From an uncultured Actinomycetes bacterium (lineage in GTDB: Bacteria; Actinomycetota; Acidimicrobiia; Acidimicrobiales; RAAP-2), in contig CAIORQ010000019.1 in NCBI GenBank assembly GCA_903860745.1, positions 1-37,575 on the forward strand: DNA of 37,575 nucleotides. Direction: 5' to 3'. Shown here piece after piece: positions 15,976 through 24,298 of this stretch (positions within the stretch are counted from its first letter, which is position 1; every line of letters starts with the position of its first letter). The position numbers were made by a program, and so were the translations under genes. The notes under the pieces are model-generated. The model did not search any database. It saw only the letters and a program-made list of their open reading frames with translations, and was not told the origin of the DNA.

Positions 15976-16907
15976 CGGCCCCTTCGCCAAAGGCCGAACG
16001 CGTGCGCCAGAATATTCTTGCGAAGCCGCGCGAGACATCGCCCGATCTAGGAATTCGCGGCCGTTTCCTTTACGGCGAGACGCCGCCGTCGGGGGCGACG
16101 CCGTGCGTCCGTACGACGCCCCTGTCGACTACCGAGATAGACGAGGTCGTCGCATTAATCGCTGAAGGACGTCGCAATCGGCACGCCGTCGAGCTCCCTG
16201 AGGAGCTTCGCACGCGGGACTGGGCGTCGGTCGAAGCGGTGGTTCTGCATCTGGACGAGATCCTGGGACGTCCAGGTGCGGGATGGAAGATCGGCGCCGC
16301 TAGCGAGGAGATCCGACGAGCGGAGGGATTGCCGAGCCCGTCGCCCGGCCGCATCTATCGCGACACCATCTTCACCTCGGGCGCGCAATTGGGGCCCGAG
16401 TTCTTCATCAACTTCCGCAATGTGGAGTGCGAGTTCGCCTTCCGTCTCAATATGAGCTACCCCGTTCGCGACGAGGCCTACAGCTACGGTGACGTGGATG
16501 CGGGCGTCGACGTGATGTTTCCCGCCCTCGAGATCGGTGACACTGTGTTCCTCGACTGGTACGGGGCGAGCGGCTATTTCGGCTCCTGTCTCGACAACGG
16601 TGGCGGCGCCGCCTTCGTCTACGGCGAGGAGCGTCGCGACTGGAGGTCCTTGGACCTTGTCGAAGCCGCGATGGACCTCTATCTGAACGAGTTCTACATC
16701 AAGTCAGGTCAGGGGAGGGCGGCGATGGGGCATCCCGTGACCAGTCTCACGTGGATGGTCAACTGGGCGCGCAGTCACGGGCGTCCGGTGGAGGCGGGCG
16801 AGGTCATCAGCACGGGGACCTGTACCGGCCATCTCTTCGCCCAGTCGGGCGACGTGGTCAGCGCCGACTTCGCGTCGCTCGGTGTGGTGCAGGTCGAATT
16901 CACGTGA
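15972..16907 (+). CDS. 2-oxopent-4-enoate hydratase-type enzyme (MhpD-like, FAH superfamily)
   Basis: A 311-residue enzyme. Residues from about 50 onward match the MhpD/4-oxalocrotonate decarboxylase branch: helical segment with EGRRNRHAVELPEELR, then GWKIGAASEEIRRAEGL (104-120), GRIYRDTIF, the metal-binding ECEFAFRL (152-159), GVDVMFPALEIGD, and STGTCTGHLF near the end. Family members add water to, or decarboxylate, 2-oxo-enoic acids using Mg or Mn. The roughly 45 N-terminal residues are extra. Here it heads a sugar-acid operon and not an aromatic one, so a 2-oxo-3-deoxy acid substrate is conceivable. Start ATG 15972 overlaps the leader ORF stop. Confidence 0.85.
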   Translation: MTAPSPKAERVRQNILAKPRETSPDLGIRGRFLYGETPPSGATPCVRTTPLSTTEIDEVVALIAEGRRNRHAVELPEELRTRDWASVEAVVLHLDEILGRPGAGWKIGAASEEIRRAEGLPSPSPGRIYRDTIFTSGAQLGPEFFINFRNVECEFAFRLNMSYPVRDEAYSYGDVDAGVDVMFPALEIGDTVFLDWYGASGYFGSCLDNGGGAAFVYGEERRDWRSLDLVEAAMDLYLNEFYIKSGQGRAAMGHPVTSLTWMVNWARSHGRPVEAGEVISTGTCTGHLFAQSGDVVSADFASLGVVQVEFT

Positions 16908-16918
16908 TCGGAGGGGTT

Positions 16919-17725
16919 ATGGAGAACACATTGATGAAGGGTGGCGTCACGGTGGTGGCGGGCGGGGGTTCGGGCATCGGACGAGCCGCCGTCGAAGTCT
17001 TCGCCGAGAGCGGTTCAGCGGTCGAGTTCTGCTCGGTCGACGCCGCGGCGAACGATGCGCTCGAGACCCAGATGACCGAACGGGGCTTCGATGTCAAGGG
17101 TACGACGCTCGACGCTTCTTCCTCCGCGGCCGTCGAGGCCTACTTGGCGGAGGTGGGCCACCGTCGCGGCCGCGTGAGCGCGCTGGTGAACTCCATCGGG
17201 ATCCAGCGCTACGGGACCTCCGAGACCACCGATGACGCCACGTGGGACGAGGTGCTCGACGTCAACTTGAAGAGCATGTTCTTGATGGTGAAGTTCACGG
17301 TGCCGCTCATCCGGGCCAACGGCGGCGGGGCGATCGTCAACGTCTCCTCGGGACAGGCCCTGGCCAGCCAACGCAACGTGGTGGCCTACACGGCGTCTAA
17401 GGGCGCCATCGTGGCGATGACCCGCGCGATGGCGGTGGACTACGCACCCGAGGGCATTCGCGTCAACTCGGTCTGTCCGGGGTCGATCGACACGCCCATG
17501 TTGCGTACCAGCGCCCGGGCCCTGAATCCCGACGACCCTGACGCGGTCATCGCCGAATGGGGCCGCGCTCACCCCATCGGGCGCGTCGGCCGGCCGCGCG
17601 AGGTCGCCAACGCCATCCTCTTCCTCGCCAGCGAACTCTCCTCCTTCGTGACCGGGACGGATCTGCGCGTGGACGGCGGTGCGTTGTCGGCCCAGCCCAT
17701 GGCGGCACCCGAGGACAAGGGTTAG
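16919..17725 (+). CDS. Short-chain dehydrogenase/reductase
   Basis: A 268-residue classical SDR. Cofactor loop AGGGSGIG (14-21), NSIG (91-94, usual NNAG), catalytic Ser144 in NVSSG, Tyr157 and Lys161 in YTASK, then SVCPGSIDTPM and the closing FVTGTDLRVDGG. The acidic residue following the second strand is not clear, so NAD versus NADP is open. GGAGGGG precedes ATG 16919 at normal spacing, and the gene follows the hydratase by 11 bases. In hexuronate pathways an SDR can act as fructuronate reductase next to mannonate dehydratase; in others it oxidises a 2-keto-3-deoxy acid to a diketo acid. Both fit this context. Confidence 0.9.
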   Translation: MENTLMKGGVTVVAGGGSGIGRAAVEVFAESGSAVEFCSVDAAANDALETQMTERGFDVKGTTLDASSSAAVEAYLAEVGHRRGRVSALVNSIGIQRYGTSETTDDATWDEVLDVNLKSMFLMVKFTVPLIRANGGGAIVNVSSGQALASQRNVVAYTASKGAIVAMTRAMAVDYAPEGIRVNSVCPGSIDTPMLRTSARALNPDDPDAVIAEWGRAHPIGRVGRPREVANAILFLASELSSFVTGTDLRVDGGALSAQPMAAPEDKG

Positions 17726-17791
17726 GACCGGAACTCCCGGCGGCGTGGCAGCGGCGGGGCTTGCGACGAGATCGAGAAAGAAAGGTGTGAA

Positions 17792-18787
17792 GTGGACATG
17801 ACGAACAACAAGGAGACCTTCCTGGTGACCGGGGCGGCGGGCTGTATCGGCGCCTGGGTAATCCGCCTCTTGCTGGACCAGGGCGTGTCGGTGGTGGCGA
17901 CCGACCTCAGTGATGATCTGAAACGCCTCCGTCTCATCTCGATCGGACGAGATGACGACAAGCTCGACTTCGCGACGCTCGACGTCACCTCGACTGCCGA
18001 CGTCGTGCGCGTCATCAACGAGCGCGAGATCACGCACGTGGTGCATCTGGCGGGTCTCCAGATGCCCTTCTGCGCCGCCAACCCTCCGCTGGGCGCCATG
18101 GTCAACGTGGTCGGCACGGTGAACATCTTCGAGGGCATCCGTCAGGCTGGTCGTCGCATCGGTCTGGCCTACGCGAGTAGCGCGGCCGTCTTCGGCGCGA
18201 GCTCGTACTATACGAGCGGCGTCGTGGGCGACGCTTCAGAGGCCTTCGCCGACACCTTCTACGGCGTCTACAAGGTGGCCAACGAGGGCACTGCGCGGAT
18301 CTATTCGATGTCGCACGGGATCGGCTCGGTCGGGTTGCGCCCTTTCATCATCTACGGCCCCGGACGTGACCAGGGCAAGACCTCGGACCCGACCAAGGCG
18401 GTCCTGGCGGCGGTGCGCGGTGAGGACTTCGAAATCAAGTTCGGCGGCAACTTGCTGCTGACCTACGCGCCGGACTGCGCCGACGGCTTCATCCGCGCGG
18501 CGCGCGCCGCGGCCGGCTCGGGTGACGCCGTCGTCCTCAACGTGCCCGGTCGCCGCGTGGGCGTGGCGGAGTTCGTGGCGCTGCTCGACGAGCTCCTCCC
18601 GGACTCGGCGGGCAAGGTCACCTACGTGCCGACCCCCCTCGCCGTTCCGGCGCTCCTGTCGGACTCGGCCCTCGGCGCGGTGATCGGCGAGGTGGCCAAC
18701 CGTCCCTTGCGTGATGGCCTCGCCGAGACGATCGCCATCTTTCGCGAGGCCCTCGACGCCGGACTGCTCGCCCCCTCGGACTCATGA
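17792..18787 (+). CDS. NAD-dependent epimerase/dehydratase-family (extended SDR) protein
   Basis: A 331-residue extended SDR. Nucleotide loop TGAAGCIG (13-20), then THVVHLAGLQMPF, YASSAAVFG with the catalytic Ser at 129-130, Tyr157 and Lys161 in YGVYK, and RPFIIYGPGRDQG. Relatives include sugar epimerases, uronate dehydrogenase and D-erythronate dehydrogenase; sequence alone does not choose. In this operon a dehydrogenase acting on a sugar or sugar acid is most likely. GTG 17792 has AAAGGTG at good spacing; ATG 17798 is possible. A 128-base gap to the next gene holds no feature I recognise. Confidence 0.85.
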   Translation: MDMTNNKETFLVTGAAGCIGAWVIRLLLDQGVSVVATDLSDDLKRLRLISIGRDDDKLDFATLDVTSTADVVRVINEREITHVVHLAGLQMPFCAANPPLGAMVNVVGTVNIFEGIRQAGRRIGLAYASSAAVFGASSYYTSGVVGDASEAFADTFYGVYKVANEGTARIYSMSHGIGSVGLRPFIIYGPGRDQGKTSDPTKAVLAAVRGEDFEIKFGGNLLLTYAPDCADGFIRAARAAAGSGDAVVLNVPGRRVGVAEFVALLDELLPDSAGKVTYVPTPLAVPALLSDSALGAVIGEVANRPLRDGLAETIAIFREALDAGLLAPSDS

Positions 18788-18915
18788 GCGGTCGAGGACC
18801 CTCCCATAGCGGCGAACTCTAGGCTGTTCATGGTTCGAAGTTACCCAAGCTGTCCGCGCAGTACCCGCAGTGTCGTCAGGCCGCCGGCGGTCCCGGCGTC
18901 AGAAAGAAGGTCAAT

Positions 18916-19959
18916 ATGCTGAGCATTGCCGAACTCCTCCAACCGACCCCCTCGCCCCTGTGGAAGTTGGTCAAGCAGGCCGGGGTCAACGAGGTCGTCA
19001 CGCTCCTCGACGGGGCGGAGCAGAACTGGCGTTGGCCCACCGGCGAGGGCACCCAGGACTACGTCCCGGTCCCCTACGTGGCGGCCCCCAAGGGTGAGCG
19101 ACCCTGGGAGTACACGGCGCTCAAGCACCTCCAGGAGCAGTACCGCGAGTACGGTCTCGAACTCGCGGTGATCGAGGACACCGCGCCCATGGACGCCATC
19201 CGCCTGGGTACCGCCGGCCGCGACGAGGCCATCGAATGGGTGGCCGACCAGATCCGCGCGATGGGCCAACTGGGCATCCGCACCCTGTGCTACAACTGGG
19301 TCGCCATCGCCAGCTGGGCGCGTACCAACAACGACATCCTCTTACGCGGCGGTGCCGTCACCTCTGGCTACGACGACGAGATCATGCAGCACGCCAAGCC
19401 CTTGATTGAGCCTGGCAGCGTCACCCACGACCAACTGTGGAAGGCCTTCGAGTACTGGCTCGACGCCATCGTGCCCGTGGCCGAGGAGTCGGGCGTGCGC
19501 ATCGCGCTGCACCCCGACGACCCGCCCATCCCCTTCGTTCGCGGCGTGCCGCGCATCATGGGTTCCCCCGAGGCCTTCGAGCGCGTCCTGGCCACGTCGT
19601 CCAGCCGCAACAGCGGCATCACCTTCTGTCAGGGCAACTTCGCCCTGATGACCGACGACGTGCCGGGGCTCATCCGCCAGCTGGGTCGCGACGGACGGAT
19701 CTTCTTCTCGCACTTCCGCGACGTGAAGGGCACGGCGTACAAGTTCTACGAGACCTTCCACGACGAGGGCCCCACGGACATGCTCGAGTGCATGCGCGCA
19801 TATCAAGACATCGGCTTCGAGGGCGTCATGCGTCCCGACCACGTGCCGGCGCTCGAGGGCGATTCCAACTCATCCTTCGGCTACTCCTCGATGGGTCGCC
19901 TCTACGCCATCGGATACATGACGGGTCTGCGCGAGGCCGTCTACGGAGAAGCCGCGTGA
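18916..19959 (+). CDS. uxuA: Mannonate dehydratase (UxuA family)
   Basis: A 347-residue TIM-barrel enzyme of normal family length. The metal ligands of the family are visible as His199 (ALHPDDPP), Cys238 (TFCQGNF), His266 (FSHFRDVKG) and Asp308 (MRPDHVP), along with FHDEGPTDM. The known reaction converts D-mannonate to 2-keto-3-deoxy-D-gluconate with Mn or Fe. ATG 18916 follows AGAAGG. The stop overlaps the next gene (GTGA). No hexuronate isomerase (UxaC) and no PfkB-type KDG kinase lie in the window, so if mannonate is the substrate the product must be handled by other kinases or by oxidation. Confidence 0.88.
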   Translation: MLSIAELLQPTPSPLWKLVKQAGVNEVVTLLDGAEQNWRWPTGEGTQDYVPVPYVAAPKGERPWEYTALKHLQEQYREYGLELAVIEDTAPMDAIRLGTAGRDEAIEWVADQIRAMGQLGIRTLCYNWVAIASWARTNNDILLRGGAVTSGYDDEIMQHAKPLIEPGSVTHDQLWKAFEYWLDAIVPVAEESGVRIALHPDDPPIPFVRGVPRIMGSPEAFERVLATSSSRNSGITFCQGNFALMTDDVPGLIRQLGRDGRIFFSHFRDVKGTAYKFYETFHDEGPTDMLECMRAYQDIGFEGVMRPDHVPALEGDSNSSFGYSSMGRLYAIGYMTGLREAVYGEAA

Positions 19960-20987
19960 CCGACTCAGCTGGTCCGCTCGAGCCGGAGACGCCCGGCGCC
20001 CGACACCTGGGCGCCGGCGTCTACCAGCTCGCCACCGACTACCCCGAAGTGTGCAACGCGCCCCTGTGGACCTACCTGATCCGTGACGCGGACAGCTTCG
20101 CCCTGATCGATCCGGGAGTCAAGAGCACCCCGGGGGCCACGCTCTTCTCAGCGGTGCGCGAGCTCGGCCTGGGGCTTGATGGAGCTCAGTCCCTCTTGGC
20201 CACCCACGGACACCCTGACCACAGTGGCGGGCTCACCGAATGGAAGGCTGCCGCACCGGGCGCGTCCATCGCGGCACCGCTGGGCGACGCGCCCTGGGTG
20301 GAGTCCTTCGAGAAGCAGTGGGTCCAGTTCTGGGACGACTATCCTGGCACGTTGGACCTCAGCGGGGAGCGTCGAGACTACGAGGAACTCTGTGTCCCCG
20401 AGCCGCGAGTGGACGAGTTACTGCGCGACGGCGACCTCGTCGCCGTCGGCAGCCGCCAGTTGCGGGTCGTGGAGACGCGGGGTCACACCTGGGGACACTG
20501 CGCCTACTTCGAGGAGGCGACCGGTTTCCTCTTCACCGGCGACGCCGTGCAGGGTCGCGGGGTGCGCAGCTCCGACGGCGACACGATGTTCTGTCCGATG
20601 TACCTGAACGCGGTCGAGATGCGCGCCGGGCTTCGTCGTCTGCGCGACCTACCCTTCACCATGCTCTGCCCCGCCCATGCCGAACCTAAGGGCCGAGAGG
20701 ATGGGCTGGCACTGCTGGATGCGAGTCTCGCCTTCATCGACGACGTCGACGCGCTGACGCGTGGCTTCGTCGATGAGTGCGGCGACGACCCCGTCATCAC
20801 CGGCGAGCTCTGTGCGCGTATCGCGGCCCTGGTGGGGGCCAAGAACCCGTTGGCCCCCCAGGTCGTCACGACGGCCCGGGCGCACCTCTACTTGCTCGCG
20901 CGCGAGGGCCGCCTCGACGCCGCGTGGCTCTCGCGCGACGTCGCGATCACGGTCCCGGCGCACCACGGTGCGCATCACGTTCACTGA
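19956..20987 (+). CDS. Metallo-beta-lactamase-fold hydrolase
   Basis: A 343-residue MBL-fold protein. Metal motif THGHPDHSGG gives His84, His86, Asp88 and His89; further ligands are in GHTWGHC, FTGDAVQG and CPAHAEP. The first strand LWTYLIRDADSFALIDPG is also typical. The last 110 residues are helical, as in the lactonase and thioesterase branches. It is translationally coupled to the mannonate dehydratase gene through the GTGA overlap, so a step near that enzyme, such as lactone or thioester hydrolysis, is the natural guess. The exact substrate cannot be read. Confidence 0.88.
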   Translation: MTDSAGPLEPETPGARHLGAGVYQLATDYPEVCNAPLWTYLIRDADSFALIDPGVKSTPGATLFSAVRELGLGLDGAQSLLATHGHPDHSGGLTEWKAAAPGASIAAPLGDAPWVESFEKQWVQFWDDYPGTLDLSGERRDYEELCVPEPRVDELLRDGDLVAVGSRQLRVVETRGHTWGHCAYFEEATGFLFTGDAVQGRGVRSSDGDTMFCPMYLNAVEMRAGLRRLRDLPFTMLCPAHAEPKGREDGLALLDASLAFIDDVDALTRGFVDECGDDPVITGELCARIAALVGAKNPLAPQVVTTARAHLYLLAREGRLDAAWLSRDVAITVPAHHGAHHVH

Positions 20988-21004
20988 AGAAGGAGTAGTT
21001 AACC

Positions 21005-21877
21005 ATGAAGTTGGCAGCGTTATATACCGGCGAGGGCGAGCGTACGAGCCTGCACCTACTGGTCGGCGAGAAGTACGTGGCGGTTGACCGCCTGGTGGAC
21101 GAGGGCTCGCATCTGCGCGGACTGGCTGACGTGGGGGCCCTCTTCGCCCTTGGCGACGAGGCCCTCGAGGAGTTGCGATTGCTCGAAGCCGCGGCCGCCG
21201 AAGTCGACGGCGCGACCGAGGTGCGTCTGGCGCCCCCGGTCACTCGGCCGTCCAAGATCGTCTGCGTCGGACTGAACTACTTGGCCCACATCGAAGAGAC
21301 GAACAACGTCAAGCCCGAGCGCATCGTGCTCTTCTCGAAGTACCCCTCGAGTCTGGTGGGCGACGGCGCCGAGGTGCGGCGCCCCGCCATCACCTCCAAA
21401 CTCGACTACGAAGGTGAGTTGGCGGTGGTCATCGGTCGACGAACCCGCGCCGTGAGCGTCGCCGACGCCTTGTCGGCAATCGGCGGCTTCACCATCATCA
21501 ACGACGTCTCGGCCCGCGACCTCCAATCCGCCGAGGGTCAGTGGGTCCGGGGCAAGGCGCTCGACACCTTCGCACCGCTGGGACCCGTGGTTCTGGACGC
21601 GGCCTCGGTACCCGAGATCGGTGACCTGCGGATCGTGACGCACGTCAATGGCGAGGTGCGCCAGAACGACCTCTGCTCGCTGATGATCACGCCCGTGGCC
21701 GAGCTCATCTCCTACATCTCGGCGTACATCACCCTCGAACCCGGCGACATCATCGCCACCGGAACGCCCCAGGGCGTCGCGAGCGGCATGGACACTCCGG
21801 TTTACCTCGAGCCGGGCGACGAGATGTCCGTCACCATCGAGGAGATCGGCGTCCTGCACAGCCGCGTGACGGGTTGA
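21005..21877 (+). CDS. Fumarylacetoacetate hydrolase-family protein (acylpyruvase/diketo-acid hydrolase type)
   Basis: A 290-residue FAH-family enzyme: an N-terminal domain to about residue 75, then KIVCVGLNYLAHIEE, LFSKYPSSLVGDG, the metal ligands Glu136 and Glu138 in DYEGELAVVIG and Asp167 in NDVSARDLQ, GQWVRGKALDTFAPLGP, and IATGTPQGVASGM. Members cleave or hydrate 2,4-diketo and related acids, for example 2,4-diketo-3-deoxy-L-fuconate to pyruvate plus lactate. With an SDR in the same operon, oxidation of a 2-keto-3-deoxy acid followed by cleavage here is a reasonable hypothesis. GAAGGAG precedes ATG 21005. It is only distantly related to the MhpD-type protein at 15972. Confidence 0.9.
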   Translation: MKLAALYTGEGERTSLHLLVGEKYVAVDRLVDEGSHLRGLADVGALFALGDEALEELRLLEAAAAEVDGATEVRLAPPVTRPSKIVCVGLNYLAHIEETNNVKPERIVLFSKYPSSLVGDGAEVRRPAITSKLDYEGELAVVIGRRTRAVSVADALSAIGGFTIINDVSARDLQSAEGQWVRGKALDTFAPLGPVVLDAASVPEIGDLRIVTHVNGEVRQNDLCSLMITPVAELISYISAYITLEPGDIIATGTPQGVASGMDTPVYLEPGDEMSVTIEEIGVLHSRVTG

Positions 21878-21955
21878 GGACCCGTCAGGCAGATGGCGCG
21901 GCGTCGTGCTCGACAGACACTGCCGTGAACTACATCGTGGGACGAAGGAGGTCTG

Positions 21956-23410
21956 ATGCCGGTGCGAGATGAGGCCGAGGTCCTCGCCGGGCTCCCCCCG
22001 GTACCGACGGTCCCCGTCGAGCAGGTGCGCCAGGCTCTCGCTCGTCAAGGCCGGGTGGTCGTGGTCCTCGACGACGACCCCACCGGCACCCAGACGGTCG
22101 CCGACGTCCCGGTGCTGACCACGTGGTCGGTGCCCGACATCCGGTGGGCCATGCGTCAGGACGCGACGGTCTTCTACGTCCTGACGAATTCGCGCAGCCT
22201 GGACCCCACCGATGCGCTGCGTCGCACGCGCGAGGTCATGGACAACGTCTGCGCCGCCTCGCGGCTCGAGGGGGTCGACTTCGTCGTCACCTCGAGGAGC
22301 GACTCGACCTTGCGCGGTCATTTCCCCCTGGAGCCTGACGCCATCGCCGAGTGCCTGGAACGAGAGTTGGGGACCATCGTCGACGGCGTGGTGCTGGTGC
22401 CGGCCTATGTCGAGGCGGGTCGGCTCACCATCGAGTCGCAGCACTACGCGCGCACCAGCGAGGGCCTGACGCCCGTGGGCGAGAGTGAGTTCGCCCGAGA
22501 CGCCACCTTCGGCTTCGTCTCGAGCGACCTGCGCGACTACGTGGAGGAGAAGACCGCGGGGCGCTGGCGGGCCGAGAACGTGGCCCGCATCACCCTGGAG
22601 GACCTTCGCGAGGGCGGGCGCGAGCGCGTGGCGGCAATCCTCGAGAAGTTGCGCGCACGCTGCCCTGTCGTCGTCGACGCGGTGTGCGACGACGATCTGC
22701 GCCTGCTCGCCCTCGGGCTGCTCGCCGCCGAAGAGGCTGGTCGGCACTTCGTCTATCGCACCGGCCCCTCCTTCGTGCGGGCGAGGGCCGGGCTCGAGGC
22801 CAAGGCCCCACTCAGCTCCGAGCAGATTCGCGCCATCCGCGACCGAACGGCGATACCCGGAGCGGCGGGCACGACCCACGGTCTGGTCGCGGTCGGCTCG
22901 CACGTGTCGATGTCGACCCGGCAACTTAGGGCGCTCCTGGACGTCGACGGGGTGAACGCCCTCGACGTCGACGTGCCCTCTCTGTTGCGCGTGGGCGGTC
23001 GCGAGGAGACCATCGCGGCCGTCGTGCGCGCGGCGCTCGTAGGCCTTGCCACGTCCGACGTCGTCGTGGGCACGAGTCGGGAGGTCACGCGAGGTGCTGA
23101 CGCCGAGGAGAGCCTAGCCATCGCCCGAGCGGTGTCCTCGGCGATCTCGGAGATCGTCCGTCGCGTGGTCGACGCCTGCCCACCGGCCTGGATCGTTGCC
23201 AAGGGGGGGATCACTTCCAGCGACGTAGCGACCGAGGGGCTGGGGATCCGGCGGGCCTGGGCCCGCGGCACTCTGCTGCCCGGCATCATCTCACTGTGGG
23301 AGCCGGTTTTCGAGTCCGCCCCGGCGACGCCCTACGTGGTCTTCGCCGGCAACGTGGGCGACGAGCGAGCCCTGGTCAAGGTGGTCGAGACACTGCGGGG
23401 GAGCGTCTGA
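21956..23410 (+). CDS. Four-carbon acid sugar kinase family protein (DUF1537; OtnK/DtnK/YgbK-like)
   Basis: A 484-residue kinase. The N-terminal domain carries LDDDPTGTQT (38-47), FYVLTNSRSL and TSRSDSTLRGHFP; the C-terminal nucleotide-binding domain carries AKGGITSSD, ARGTLLPGI and FAGNVGD. Characterised members phosphorylate 2-oxo-tetronates or tetronates. It has the strong ribosome site AAGGAGGT and its stop overlaps the aldolase ATG (TGATG), so kinase and aldolase are made together. The usual partners OtnI and OtnC are absent, which separates this locus from the known L-threonate and D-erythronate routes. Confidence 0.9.
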   Translation: MPVRDEAEVLAGLPPVPTVPVEQVRQALARQGRVVVVLDDDPTGTQTVADVPVLTTWSVPDIRWAMRQDATVFYVLTNSRSLDPTDALRRTREVMDNVCAASRLEGVDFVVTSRSDSTLRGHFPLEPDAIAECLERELGTIVDGVVLVPAYVEAGRLTIESQHYARTSEGLTPVGESEFARDATFGFVSSDLRDYVEEKTAGRWRAENVARITLEDLREGGRERVAAILEKLRARCPVVVDAVCDDDLRLLALGLLAAEEAGRHFVYRTGPSFVRARAGLEAKAPLSSEQIRAIRDRTAIPGAAGTTHGLVAVGSHVSMSTRQLRALLDVDGVNALDVDVPSLLRVGGREETIAAVVRAALVGLATSDVVVGTSREVTRGADAEESLAIARAVSSAISEIVRRVVDACPPAWIVAKGGITSSDVATEGLGIRRAWARGTLLPGIISLWEPVFESAPATPYVVFAGNVGDERALVKVVETLRGSV

Positions 23411-24246
23411 TGCTCCTGCGTGGCAGCTCCTTCTTGTCCGAGGCGCGCGAACAGAGCCGAGCGGTGCCCGCCTTCGTCGCCTACAACTTGGAGATGGTCC
23501 AGGGGATCGTCGCGGCGGCCGAGGCGACCGAAAAGCCGGTACTGATCATCGCCGGTTCGAGCGCCTTCGCCTTGGCCGGTCTCCAGCCCCTGGCGAGCAT
23601 TGCGCTCGCCGCCGCGCAAGAGTCCACCGTCGCGATCGGCGTGCACCTCGACCACTGCCGCCGTGTCGACGAGATCGAGACCTGCCTGGCGCTGGGCTAC
23701 TCCTCGGTGATGTTCGACGGCGCGCAGCTGTCGTACGTGGAGAACCTCACGCAGACCTCGAGCGTGGTGGGCGCCGCCCACGGCGTGGGTGCGTGGGTGG
23801 AGGCAGAGTTGGTCGGCATCGCCGGCGACGAGGACAGGTCGAGCGACGCCCTGGCCACGGAAATGACCGATCCCGGACAGGCCGCCGATTTTGTGTCCCG
23901 CACGGGGGTTGACGCCTTGGCCGTGGCGGTTGGCAACGTGCACGGCTTCACGAGCCGTCCTCCCCAGATCGACCTCGCCCGCCTCGAGGAGATCGCGCGG
24001 CGGGTAACGGTGCCCCTCGTGCTGCACGGTGCTAGCGGGCTCAGCGACGAGGTGCTCGCGGGCTGTGTCGCTCGGGGAGTTGCCAAGGTCAACGTCAACG
24101 CGGAACTGCGGCGCGCCTACCTGGCGGCGATGACGTCGAGCACCGCCGCCGCCGCGGGCGACTTGGTGACGAGCTTGGGCGCAGCCCGAGACGCGGTGGC
24201 CGCGACGGCGACGAGGATCATCCGCGTCTTGGACCCGACTGGCTGA
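23410..24246 (+). CDS. Class II (zinc) aldolase, fructose-bisphosphate/tagatose-bisphosphate type
   Basis: A 278-residue metal-dependent TIM-barrel aldolase. Asp81 and His82 in GVHLDHC (catalytic Asp and zinc His), SVMFDGAQL, VEAELVGIAGDED, zinc ligands in GNVHGF and LVLHGASGL, then VNVNAELRRAY. The family cleaves ketose-1-phosphates or bisphosphates to DHAP plus an aldehyde. It is shorter than class IIA FBA and resembles GatY/KbaY-like enzymes. One-base overlap with the acid-sugar kinase gene suggests it cleaves that kinase's phosphorylated product. Confidence 0.9.
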   Translation: MLLRGSSFLSEAREQSRAVPAFVAYNLEMVQGIVAAAEATEKPVLIIAGSSAFALAGLQPLASIALAAAQESTVAIGVHLDHCRRVDEIETCLALGYSSVMFDGAQLSYVENLTQTSSVVGAAHGVGAWVEAELVGIAGDEDRSSDALATEMTDPGQAADFVSRTGVDALAVAVGNVHGFTSRPPQIDLARLEEIARRVTVPLVLHGASGLSDEVLAGCVARGVAKVNVNAELRRAYLAAMTSSTAAAAGDLVTSLGAARDAVAATATRIIRVLDPTG

Positions 24247-24298
24247 GGCGTGTGGCTGTCAACGACCCGGTCTCGACCGGAACGAGGAATGAGGAGCT

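Noticed and set aside
15972-16907. Operon considered as aromatic meta-cleavage because of the MhpD-like gene
   Set aside because: No ring-cleaving dioxygenase, aldehyde dehydrogenase or HMG/CHA-type aldolase of that route is present; the rest are sugar-acid enzymes.
21056-22924. 622-codon minus-strand open frame opposite the FAH and kinase genes
   Set aside because: It spans two well supported genes and shows no recognisable domain.
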